A stretch of 64,000 bases of DNA from Betaproteobacteria bacterium. Its GTDB lineage: Bacteria; Pseudomonadota; Gammaproteobacteria; Burkholderiales; Usitatibacteraceae. The stretch's first letter is position 1. The number at the start of each line of letters is the position of its first letter. Below are positions 9,221 through 17,592 of this stretch, one piece after another. The position numbers were made by a program, and so were the translations under genes. Where the stretch lies: assembly GCA_016711875.1 (NCBI GenBank), contig JADJSD010000003.1:186001-250000 (forward strand), in the 5' to 3' direction. Under the pieces are notes generated by a model. That model was not told where the DNA came from and made no database searches. It worked only from the letters and a program-made list of their open reading frames with translations.

Positions 9221-9699
9221 AACGGCGCGATGCGATCCTGGCGATGGGTGCGCTCGCGGTGGGCCAGGCGGTGCGCGCCGCCCCGCCGCAGATCGCGCTG
9301 CCGCTCGCCCGCGACTTCGGCGAAGACGGACGTCGCGCCCGCCAGGCCCGGATTCCGATCGTCGTCCTCTACAGCCTGCCGGGCTGCCCGTATTGCGAGG
9401 AGATCCGCCGGTCCCATCTGGCACCGATGCTGCGTGACCCCGGGGCGGCGGCGAAGCTCATCATCCGGCAAGTGGACGTGAACGGTGGCCAGGCGTTGGT
9501 GGGCTTTTCGGGCGAGGCGACGACCCACGCCCGGCACGCCGGCGAGAGGGGCGTGAAGATGGCGCCCGTCGTGCATTTCCTCTCGCCCTCCGGCGAACCC
9601 ACCGCGCCGCCGCTCGTCGGCATGCTGTTGCCGGATTTCTATTCGGCCTATCTCGAAGCCTCGCTCGAAGCGGCGTCGGCAGTGGCCCGGACGGGCTGA
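9217..9699 (+). CDS. Exported thioredoxin-like protein with CPYC motif
   Basis: 160 residues; its ATG overlaps the presumed stop of the metallohydrolase (ATGA). A signal sequence (LAMGALAVGQAVRA) is followed by a thioredoxin fold with the redox motif GCPYCEEI near residues 55-62 and a later cis-proline region (KMAPVVHFL). SoxS and SoxW are thiol-disulfide proteins of sox clusters that keep SoxY reduced, and this gene sits where such a protein is expected. Its CPYC motif differs from classical CGPC. A SoxW-like role is inference. Confidence 0.72.
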   Translation: MKRRDAILAMGALAVGQAVRAAPPQIALPLARDFGEDGRRARQARIPIVVLYSLPGCPYCEEIRRSHLAPMLRDPGAAAKLIIRQVDVNGGQALVGFSGEATTHARHAGERGVKMAPVVHFLSPSGEPTAPPLVGMLLPDFYSAYLEASLEAASAVARTG

Positions 9700-9704
9700 C
9701 CGGG

Positions 9705-10010
9705 CTACTTGAGGGGCAGCTTGTAGTACGCGCCGTTGAGGAAGGCGGCGATGTGCTCCTCGTCCTCGGGGAAAAGGCCCAGGTTCAATTCCGAGTTGCA
9801 AAGGGCCACTTGCGCCTTGAGTTTGGGCCACGTGGTCACCTTGCGATCCTTGCGCACGTAAACGGTGCCGAGCGGGCCGTAGACCTTGTCCTGGTGGCAC
9901 TTCTCGCATTTCGTTGATTCGACGAGCTTCCTGCCTTCGTCGGCTGACGGCGCGGCGGTCGCCAGGACGGGCAGGGCGGTGGCGAAGAGTGCGATGACGG
10001 CTCTTCTCAT
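9705..10010 (-). CDS. Small periplasmic c-type cytochrome
   Basis: 101 residues from ATG 10010, which follows AAGGAAG; an upstream in-frame start at 10037 is less likely. A Sec signal (LFATALPVLATAA) is followed by one haem motif, CEKCH, early in the mature protein. Near the C-terminus is a helix with acidic residues (EDEEHIAAFLNGAYYKL). No clear distal methionine follows the haem motif, so the second ligand is uncertain. It converges on the sox genes and may accept electrons from them, or belong to the decayed nitrite-reductase region upstream. Confidence 0.75.
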   Translation of the reverse strand: MRRAVIALFATALPVLATAAPSADEGRKLVESTKCEKCHQDKVYGPLGTVYVRKDRKVTTWPKLKAQVALCNSELNLGLFPEDEEHIAAFLNGAYYKLPLK

Positions 10011-10055
10011 GGCGGCTTCCTTCTGGACGCGAGCCACCGATTCTATCGCTCCGGA

Positions 10056-10289
10056 TCAGAACGCGCAGCGGACGTTGATCGCCACATTTCGCCGGGGCTG
10101 GGTGTATCGGTCGAAAGAGGCGGTCACGCCGGTGAGCCCGCGCACGTCGTTCCAGAGCCAGTACTTCTCGTCGGACAGGTTGTAGAGCCCCACGGCGACT
10201 TCAACCGAGGGGGACGGCTTGAACCAGGCGGCGAAGTCCAGGGTCGTCCAACCGGGAGGAATGAAGTTGATGCCACCGCTTGCGTCCAC
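10056..10289 (-). pseudogene. C-terminal remnant of a TonB-dependent outer-membrane receptor
   Basis: About 77 residues match only the last strands of a haem/iron-type TonB-dependent receptor: VAVGLYNLSDEKYWLWNDV, a DRYTQPRRN turn and a final strand ending in phenylalanine. Intact receptors exceed 600 residues. The rest is absent, and reading upstream in this frame meets a stop at once. The fragment abuts a nitrite-reductase remnant, so it is the far side of a deletion or a misassembly. Confidence 0.75.
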
Positions 10290-10369
10290 CCGCGACAGGC
10301 CTCATGCGCGGGTTGCGGGCCAGGTCGTCACCGCGTGGTGCCGAAATGGCCGCGTGCCGCCCAGCCGCG

Positions 10370-10820
10370 GAGGCGACGATGGCGGCCGCGCGCGGCTCGG
10401 GATGGTATTCCTGCGTGTCCACGGTCATGCCGTGGGTGCAGACGACCTTGAGTGGCTCGAGGGTGTCACCGTTCATGATCACGAACTGCGGCGGCGTCGG
10501 AGGCGTCTGCTGGACGTAGCGGGCCATGAGATCCACCTCGGCGTCGTTCAGGTCGCCCGAGGTGCCCCAGGTGAGCATGCCGGCCGGCGAGCCGTTCTTG
10601 ATGAACACATTCAGGAATTTCGTGCCGCGTTCGAGGGTGATGTCCGACGTGAGCGGCTTGCCCGTGGCACCCTTGCGAAGCACGCCATGGCACCCGCGCA
10701 TCGCTCGAGGTAGATCTGGCGCGCCTTGTCGGGCTTCTAGTCCCGGGCGAAGGCGGTATTGACGGCGAGGGCAAGCACGGCGACAGCGAAGGTCACGGCG
10801 CGGCGGCGAAGGGCAGACAT
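10370..10820 (-). pseudogene. Cytochrome cd1 nitrite reductase (nirS-like) remnant, internally deleted
   Basis: ATG 10820 begins a signal peptide (VAVLALAVNTAFA) followed by an in-frame TAG at 10738-10740. After one missing base near 10694 comes the NirS-like haem domain CAGCHGVLRKGATGKPLT, then LMARYVQQTPPTPP. It then jumps within PPQF to a segment matching the middle of NirS (GMTVDTQEYHPEPRAAAI), so over 100 residues of the d1 propeller are missing, and homology ends near 10370. A stop, a frameshift, an internal deletion and a truncation together make this a broken gene. NirS reduces nitrite to nitric oxide. Confidence 0.8.
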
Positions 10821-10966
10821 GTCTTTCTCTCTCCGGTTGGTCGTGGGGCGCCCGGACGGCGGGCTCATCGTGACCCCATTCTGGTGATGGGCCACGAACC
10901 GAGACATGAAACGGTTCACGAAATTCGAAGGCGGCCCCACCGGGCCGCCTTCCGCCGGAAGGACGT

Positions 10967-13865
10967 TCAGGCCGCCCTGGGCAGGAGCACCTCGATATTC
11001 ACTTCGTCGATCTGTTCCGGGCGCATGAACCGCACGGCGTACTCGCGAAAGACGCCCGAGCGCAGGAAGATCTCGAAGAGGTCCGGGTCGATGTGGGCGT
11101 TGTCCCGCATTCCGGCCATGAGCCGGAGCGACTCGGAAAGCGTCTTGCCCCGCTTGTAGGGCCGGTCGATCGCGGTGAGCGCCTCGAAGATGTCCGCGAT
11201 CGCCATCATTCGGGCCGCCGGGCTCATCTGCTCGCCGCGCAGCCCCTTGGGTAGCCCTTGCCGTCCATCCGCTCGTGGTGGCCGCCGGCGATCTCGGGCA
11301 CGTCGCGCAGGTGCTTGGGGAAGGGCAGCTGCGAGAGCATGACGATCGTCTGGATGATGTGCTCGTTGACCTTGTAACGCTCCTCGGGCGTAAGGGTGCC
11401 GCGCGGGATGGCGAGGTTGTGCAGTTCGCCGCGGTCGAAGAGTTGCTCGGGCACCTCGAGGCGGAAGCCCCAGGCTTGCTGGCCGGGAAGCCTTTCCTGC
11501 GGGCCCCGCGCAATGCGATGTTCCGCCTTGTCCGCGAGAGCCTGCTCGAGCGCCGGAAGCCCCGGGGCCGGAGCGCGCGACTTGCGGTCGAGCTCCTCCT
11601 GCGAGATCCGAGCCTGTCGTCGAGCGTTCGCAGCCACGTGCGGCCCGCGATTCGTCGCAGTTCGTCCACGTCGGCCTCCGACATCGATTCGCCGCCTAGA
11701 TTGCACCGCGCGACGAAGCGGTAGTCGTCGTCGAGCGCCGCGAGCGCCTCCGAAAGGCGATGCCCGACGACGGCCTCTTCCTCGCCCCCGGCGCAGGCTT
11801 CCAACGCCTCGATGCGCGCGTCACGCTTCATCACCTCGAAGCGCATCCGGACCTCGTGGATGCGATCGTGCATCGTCTCGAGCTTCGTCGCCTTGTCGAC
11901 GACGTACTCGGTGTCGTGATCTTGCCGCAGTCGTGGAGCCAGGAGGCGACGTGCAGCGCCTCCCAATCGCGCTCGTCCAGGCGGAAATCCCGGTACGGCC
12001 CCCTCGCCCTGCGTGCAGGCGGCGCGGGCGAGCATCTTGGTGAGTTCCGGCAGTCGGGCGCAGTGCCCGCCAGTGTAGGGGCTCTTCGCGTCGATGGCCG
12101 AGGCGATGAGCTTCACGAAGGATTCGAAGAGCTCCTTCTGCGACTGGATGAGCTCGCGTGCCTCCAGTGACGTTGCGGCAATGCCGGATAGCGCCTGCAG
12201 GAAGGCCATCTGCGCTTCGTCCGACGGGTGCTCCTGCAGCACGAGCATCGCGCCCACGAGCTCCTGCCCGCGGCTCACCAGCGGGATGGCGATGCCCTCG
12301 AAGGGCGCCAGTCCCCAGAAGGTCCTCGAGGCCAGCGGTCTCGATGTCCGCCGGCGTGACGGCCCCCTAACCGGCACGCGTTCGCGCAGCGCCTTTTCAA
12401 GCAGCGGCCCCACGTCCGAGAAAGGCATCGGGAGGATCTGCGGCACGAGTTCCTCGCTGCCGGCTCGCATCGAGGCTACGGGGATGAGGCCGTCGCGATC
12501 CGAGAGATAGAGGACGCCCGACCCGGCGCGGACCGCGCGCAGTGTCTCGCGCAGGACGAGGGGCAGCAGTCGACTGAACTTGTCTTCGCCGGCCACCGCC
12601 CGGCTGATGTCCTGCAGCCGCTGGATGGTCGACTTCATGCCCTCCATCGTGTAGCCGAGGTCGTTCACCTCCCGGACGAGGGACGGGGTCGCCATCGGGC
12701 GCGAGAAGTCGAAGCGGCGAACGGCCTCCGCCGCTGACGCCAGCACTTCCAGAGGCCGCGCGATGGCGCGTGCGAGGAACCACGTCGCCGGAACGGCAGG
12801 GAGGATCACCACGAGCGTCACGAGAAGCGAGGTTTCGCGCAGCAGGCGGCCCGGCGAGAAGTTCGCGCTCGGGTATCGCCGCCACGATCCCGCAGCGGCC
12901 CGCCCCTTCGAGGACGATGGGCCGCACGAAAACCTGCCAGGCACCGTCGGGCATTTCGTAGCGCACCGTTGCCGGGTCGGCGGAGGCCACCGTGGAATCC
13001 GCCCCGAAACGGGCGAGGGCGGGCGAATCGAGCTCCGCAACGTGGCGAGATCCGGCACTTCGCCGGGCGAGGCCCTCGCCCGCGAGCGCTCGCCCCCGAA
13101 TAGGCGATCACCTTGCCGGTCGCATCCACCAGCGCCAGTTCGCTCGCGGCAGTCACCAGGCGGCTGGCGAGCCAGGCCGTCCAGCGTCTCGAGGTGGATG
13201 TCGGCGGCCACGACGTTGCCGCCGATCCGCCGCGCCACGGTCGTGCCGACCTTCCGGTTAGTGTAGAAGCGGTACGCGGGCGTCATCACCGCGTCGGGCG
13301 AAGCAAGGGCGAGCCGGTACCAATCGCGCGTCCTGGGATCGAAGCCACGCGCGTAGTCGGGGCGATCGTCCTCGCGCAGCACGCGCTGCTCGCGGTCGAG
13401 GAACACGAACCGGCCTCGCGTCGCCCCGGGGGCGGACTTCGATGCTTTGCACCACGATGTCCGTGCCTTCGGGAGCCCGGAAAGACTGCCGCTCCTCGGC
13501 CGAGCGCAGGCGCCGCACGAGAAAAAATCGCCGTTGCCGTAGCCGACATGGATCGATGCGAGGGCGGGAAATCTCTCGAGCGCCTCGCGGGCGAGGGCCG
13601 CGCGGCCCAGGGCGCTCCGCGAGGCCCCTGCCTCCGCGATCGGCGTGCGGGCGGTGAGGCTGGTGGCCATGCCGGCGGTCGCGGGAACGCCCTGCAGCCG
13701 GGATTGTGTCTCGCGGCCGAGTCGTTCGGTCAAGTCGCGTGCCGTGCTGTCGACGAGGTCGCGTGTCTGCAGGTAGCCGATGCCGCCGATGGCGCCGCCC
13801 ACCAGCAGGATCATCGCGATGAAAAGGGTCGAAATATGGACCTGCAGCGGGAAGGTGCGCATCAT
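10967..13865 (-). CDS. Membrane HD-GYP phosphodiesterase with periplasmic sensor, HAMP and GAF domains (frameshifted)
   Basis: Starts at ATG 13865 (or 13862). Order: a transmembrane helix (ISTLFIAMILLVGGAIG), a dCache-like periplasmic sensor with a DWYRLALASPDAV motif, a second transmembrane helix, HAMP, a coiled linker, GAF, then HD-GYP. The HD motif (SWLHDCGKI) and the GYP motif (HHERMDGKGYP) are both present, split across frames by several one-base losses; the corrected length would be about 970 residues. HD-GYP proteins cleave cyclic di-GMP. It is not close in architecture to the two TPR proteins at 15.6-19.5 kb, but it is a third HD-GYP gene within 9 kb. Confidence 0.8.
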
Positions 13866-14055
13866 GGTTCGCTCGTCTGGGCACCCGCGTGAGCGGGCAC
13901 AGATCGATTGTCGAGGCGCAGCGGCAAGACGCAATCGCCGCCGCCGCTGCCGGCACCCGACACGCGACATCGGTTGATCGTCGTCAAGGGCCGCCCACCC
14001 GGCGTCGCTAGCGTGACGAGTCATACCCGACACGAACACCGCACCGGAGCGAGCC

Positions 14056-15417
14056 ATGAACGACACGGTCAAGTACCTCCTGGACGAAACCCGCATCCCG
14101 AAGGCCTGGTACAACATCCAGGCCGACCTGCCGCAACCCGCACCCGCCGTGCTGCACCCTGGCACGATGAAGCCTGTGGGCCCTGATGACCTTGCCCCCC
14201 GCTCTTTCCCATGGCGCTCATCCAGCAGGAAGTTTCCCTGGGCGCGGATCGAGATCCCGGACCCGGTGCGGGACGTCTACAAGCAGTGGCGCGTGACGCC
14301 CTTGTATCGTGCCCGGCGCCTGGAAAGGGTGTTGCAGACGCCGCGCGCATCTACTACAAGTACGAGGGCTCTCGCCTGCCGGAAGCCACAAGCCGAACAC
14401 CGCGGTGGCGCAGGCGTTCTACAACCGCGAGGCCGGCGTCAGGAAGCTCGTGACGGAGACCGGGGCAGGGCAGTGGGGCAGCTCTCTCGCGTTTGCCGGT
14501 TCCTCTTCGGAATCGATGTCCAGGTCTTCATGGTACGGGTGTCCTATGACCAGAAGCCGTATCGACGTGCCCTCATGGAGACCTACGGTGCTCGCTGCGT
14601 CGCCTCGCCCTCGAGCGAGACCCAGTCGGGCCGGGACATCCTCGCCAAGCGAGCTGATCATCCGGGAGCCTGGGCATCGCAACCTCCGAGGCCGTTGAGG
14701 TGGCCGCCCAGCGCGATGACACCAAGTACGCGCTCGGCAGCGTCCTGAACCATGTGTTGCTGCACCAGACTGTGATCGGGATCGAGGCGCAGGCTCAGCT
14801 CGAGTTGGCGAACGACTACCCGGACGTGATCGTCGGCTGCACGGGCGGGGGATCGAACTTCGCCGGAATCATGTTCCCTTTCTGGGTGCCCAGCTGCGCG
14901 GCGGAAGGAAGATTCGGGTGGTTGCGGTGGAACCCGCGGCGTGCCCGAGCCTCACACGCGGCAAGTACGCCTACGATTTCGGGGACACCGCGCATCTCAC
15001 GCCGCTCACGAAGATGCACACGCTGGGATCGACCTTCACGCCTCCGGGCTTCCATGCGGGCGGCCTGCGGTATCACGGCATGGCGCCGCTCGTTTCGCAC
15101 CTGCAGGAACTGGCCTCTCACCTCGACCGCCTACCACCAGACGGCGTGTTTCGAGGCCGGCGTGCTGTTCGCGCGCGCCGAAGGCATCGTGCCGGCGCCC
15201 GAGGCCAATCATGCAGTGAGGGGGCGATCGACGGGGCCATCAAGTGCCGTGAGGAGGGCGTTTCGCGCGCGATCCTGTTCAACCTGTGCGGGCACGGGCA
15301 CTTCGACATGCAGGCCTACATCGACTACTTCGGCGGAAGCTGAAGGACCTGGACTACGACCAGGCGGAGCTTGCCATGGCACTTGCCGGGCTGCCTTCCG
15401 TGCCGGAACCGGCCTAG
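14056..15417 (+). CDS. trpB2: TrpB2-type pyridoxal-phosphate tryptophan synthase beta chain (multiple frameshifts)
   Basis: Pieces in all three frames align in order to TrpB2: [36 protein letters not shown], the PLP-lysine region [39 protein letters not shown], the phosphate-binding [11 protein letters not shown] and [14 protein letters not shown] near the end. The total of 1362 bases equals about 454 codons, the family length. At least six single-base breaks interrupt it, but all catalytic segments survive. TrpB2 makes tryptophan from indole and serine, or salvages indole. Probably functional in the organism. Confidence 0.82.
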
Positions 15418-15480
15418 GGGGTCCTTGGCCGCATTCTGGTCGGCCCAAGGCAAGGCGGCCAATCACCCGTGCCGCCAATG

Positions 15481-15512
15481 AAAAAGGCCCGCCGGAAACG
15501 GCAGGCCTTTCT
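15481..15512 (-). terminator. Terminator downstream of tRNA-Asn, probably bidirectional
   Basis: Arms at 15483-15494 and 15499-15510 pair with one mismatch around a four-base loop. On the minus strand the hairpin is followed by TTTTT (15485-15481) and terminates the tRNA transcript. On the plus strand a CTTTCTT tail could end the trpB2 transcript. Confidence 0.8.
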
Positions 15513-15519
15513 TGATTCT

Positions 15520-15595
15520 TGGCTCCCCGACCTGGACTCGAACCAGGGACCTGCGGATTAACAGTCCGTCGCTCTACCGGCTGAGCTATCGGGGA
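15520..15595 (-). tRNA. tRNA-Asn (anticodon GTT)
   Basis: On the minus strand the 76-base gene starts TCCCCGATAGCTC and has a perfect 7-bp acceptor stem (TCCCCGA / TCGGGGA). The anticodon loop is CTGTTAA (anticodon GTT), the T-arm is GGTTCGAGTCC, the discriminator is G and the CCA is encoded (15522-15520). A consensus promoter lies just upstream. Confidence 0.97.
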
Positions 15596-15610
15596 ATCGG
15601 TGAACCCGAG

Positions 15611-15639
15611 ATTATAGATTCTCGGCCGATTCCGGTCAA
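15611..15639 (-). promoter_or_regulatory. Promoter of tRNA-Asn
   Basis: On the minus strand TTGACC (15639-15634) and a perfect TATAAT (15616-15611) are exactly 17 bp apart, 15 bp before the tRNA. The -35 box overlaps the stop codon of the neighbouring TPR-HD-GYP gene, so that gene is packed as tightly against the tRNA unit as is possible. Confidence 0.85.
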
Positions 15640-17537
15640 TTGAGGAAGACGCCGGGCGGCCGCGGGGACGCGGAAAGCCCATGGCCATCACGCTCCTGGG
15701 CGAGCAGTTCCTTGATCCGGGCACGCGCCTTGAGAAAGGGCGAATGCCTGGCCGCCTTGCCGAGGTAGGCGTCCAGGTCCTTGTTCTCTCGAACGAGCCG
15801 GCGAACCAATGCGAGGAAATGATCCGTGAGCTCCGGATCGAACTGCCTGCCACGCAGGCTTGCAATGAGGTCGAGCGCCTCTTCGACGGGCCGCGGCGGG
15901 GCATAGGGACGGCCGTGGGTGATGGCATCGAAGACGTCGGCCAAGGCGACGATTCGCGCGCTCTTGGGAATGTCCGTGCCCTTCAACTGCTTCGGATAGC
16001 CGGCGCCGTCCCACCGCTCATGGTGGTAGCGAGCAATCTCCTCCGCGATGCGTACCTGGGGAATGTCGCTCCTTGAAAGGATCTCCCCGCCCACGCGCGT
16101 ATGGGCTTCGATGAATTGCCTTTCCGCGTCGCGAAGCGTCTTCTCATCCAGGAGAATCTTCTCCGGAATGCCGAACTTGCCGATGTCGTGAAGGCGTGCG
16201 GCAATGTCCAGTGCATCGCACGCGTCGCGCTCCCAGCCGATTTCCCGAGCGAGCAGGGCAGAAAGGCGGCCGACGCGGAAGCCGTGTTCGCCGGAGATGT
16301 CTTCGCGAATGTCGGCGGCGATGGCCAGTCGTTCGAGAATTTCGGTTTGGGATGTTGATAAGGCTAGTTCGGCCGATCGAGCCCTCATCTCAGCACGGAC
16401 CTTTTTCAGCTCCATTTCATTGCCGCCACGTCGCAATACATCGAAGTACTGAATGCTATCTGAGTTGCACCGCTGAGCTATTGATGTGTCGATTTGCCGT
16501 CCATAGAGCCACTCAAAGATCCGATCAATAGTCCCGAGAGCCTTGTCGGACTGTCCTGCAAGTTGATATGCCTTCAGCAGCGCATACAACGCATCCGCCG
16601 CAACTGGCAACTTTCGCTGAACGGTGCCTCGTACGCATACCTCAAGCAGTGCCATACCCTCGTCAGCATTGCCGGCAGCCACCTTTAACAGCCCTTCCGA
16701 TATTTGAACAATCGCCAAGAGGCGAAAGCTCTCAGTGTTTGACGTTATGAACTTTAGATAGTCGACGTGCTTCTTTGCCTTTGAAAACTGTCCCAATGAA
16801 ATCAACGCCAAGATCAGGTGCTCTTCCCTGACTACTCGGCTAGCTAATTCCTCTGGGAGAACGGGGTCTTTCAACGCCTTAATGGAAAGATAGGCAGCGC
16901 GCAGCGCCTCTCTGTGAAAGCCCAATCGTGAGAGCGCTAGTGAAATGTTGCTATGCGCTTTGCCGACAAGGCCCTGATCGACAATCCCATATTCGTCGCA
17001 TACCTTTAGCGACTGCCTTGAACAAGCGATTGCTTCTTCATATTGCCCCGAGTCCACAAAAAGGGCAGAAATGTTGTTCCAAGCAGAGAAGACACCAATG
17101 CCCTCATCTTGGGCGATTGCAGACTCAAGAGCTTTGAGGTGGTGCTGAAGCGCGAGCCCGCGATCACCAATTTCAGCCGCTGAAATTCCCGCCAAAGTTC
17201 GAAATCGCCGCAACTCCGAATTGCGGCGAGCTGATTGACTCAGTTCTATGCCCCTCAAGGCGATGGAGTGAATTTCCGTTGGATCGCCATGGCTATATAG
17301 ATATATGGCAGATCTATAGAGGCACTCCAAACGGGTGACTATGTGGGCAGACCCTCGAATGCGCCCTAGGGCCCCTACGAGTCGGCGATGAAAGGAAACT
17401 GCTGAGGGGGAGGGCTTTGCAACTGAAATTTCATTGACGCGGGCGGCTACTCGATTCAGTAGTTGACCAAGTCCGGGCGAAGATGAAATTGAGCGCTCTT
17501 GCAGTGCGTCCTCAAGTTCGCGAATTACGCTTTCCAT
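15636..17537 (-). CDS. Cytosolic TPR-HD-GYP protein 1 (candidate peptide-sensing c-di-GMP phosphodiesterase)
   Basis: 633 residues with no signal or membrane segment. Residues about 60-370 are helical TPR-like repeats (for example FSAWNNISALFVDSGQYEEA, AHSNISLALSRLGFHREAL). A short linker leads to HD-GYP from about residue 397. All metal and signature residues are present: GEHGFRVG, HD at 450-451 (ARLHDIGKFGIP), the H of EAHTRVGGE, YHH, GAGYP (513-515) and the D of ALADVFDAITHGRPY. It should hydrolyse cyclic di-GMP. TPR arrays bind proteins or peptides; in RRNPP regulators they bind 5-10-residue pheromones. AGGAG precedes the ATG, and the paralogue ends 55 bases upstream, so the two form an operon. 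Base composition of the TPR half is visibly less GC-rich than nearby genes. Confidence 0.88.
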   Translation of the reverse strand: MESVIRELEDALQERSISSSPGLGQLLNRVAARVNEISVAKPSPSAVSFHRRLVGALGRIRGSAHIVTRLECLYRSAIYLYSHGDPTEIHSIALRGIELSQSARRNSELRRFRTLAGISAAEIGDRGLALQHHLKALESAIAQDEGIGVFSAWNNISALFVDSGQYEEAIACSRQSLKVCDEYGIVDQGLVGKAHSNISLALSRLGFHREALRAAYLSIKALKDPVLPEELASRVVREEHLILALISLGQFSKAKKHVDYLKFITSNTESFRLLAIVQISEGLLKVAAGNADEGMALLEVCVRGTVQRKLPVAADALYALLKAYQLAGQSDKALGTIDRIFEWLYGRQIDTSIAQRCNSDSIQYFDVLRRGGNEMELKKVRAEMRARSAELALSTSQTEILERLAIAADIREDISGEHGFRVGRLSALLAREIGWERDACDALDIAARLHDIGKFGIPEKILLDEKTLRDAERQFIEAHTRVGGEILSRSDIPQVRIAEEIARYHHERWDGAGYPKQLKGTDIPKSARIVALADVFDAITHGRPYAPPRPVEEALDLIASLRGRQFDPELTDHFLALVRRLVRENKDLDAYLGKAARHSPFLKARARIKELLAQERDGHGLSASPRPPGVFLN

Positions 17538-17592
17538 CGCAGTCTCCTCGCGAATCGAGGTGATGACAAAGGAGCAATGATGAGGACGAAAA

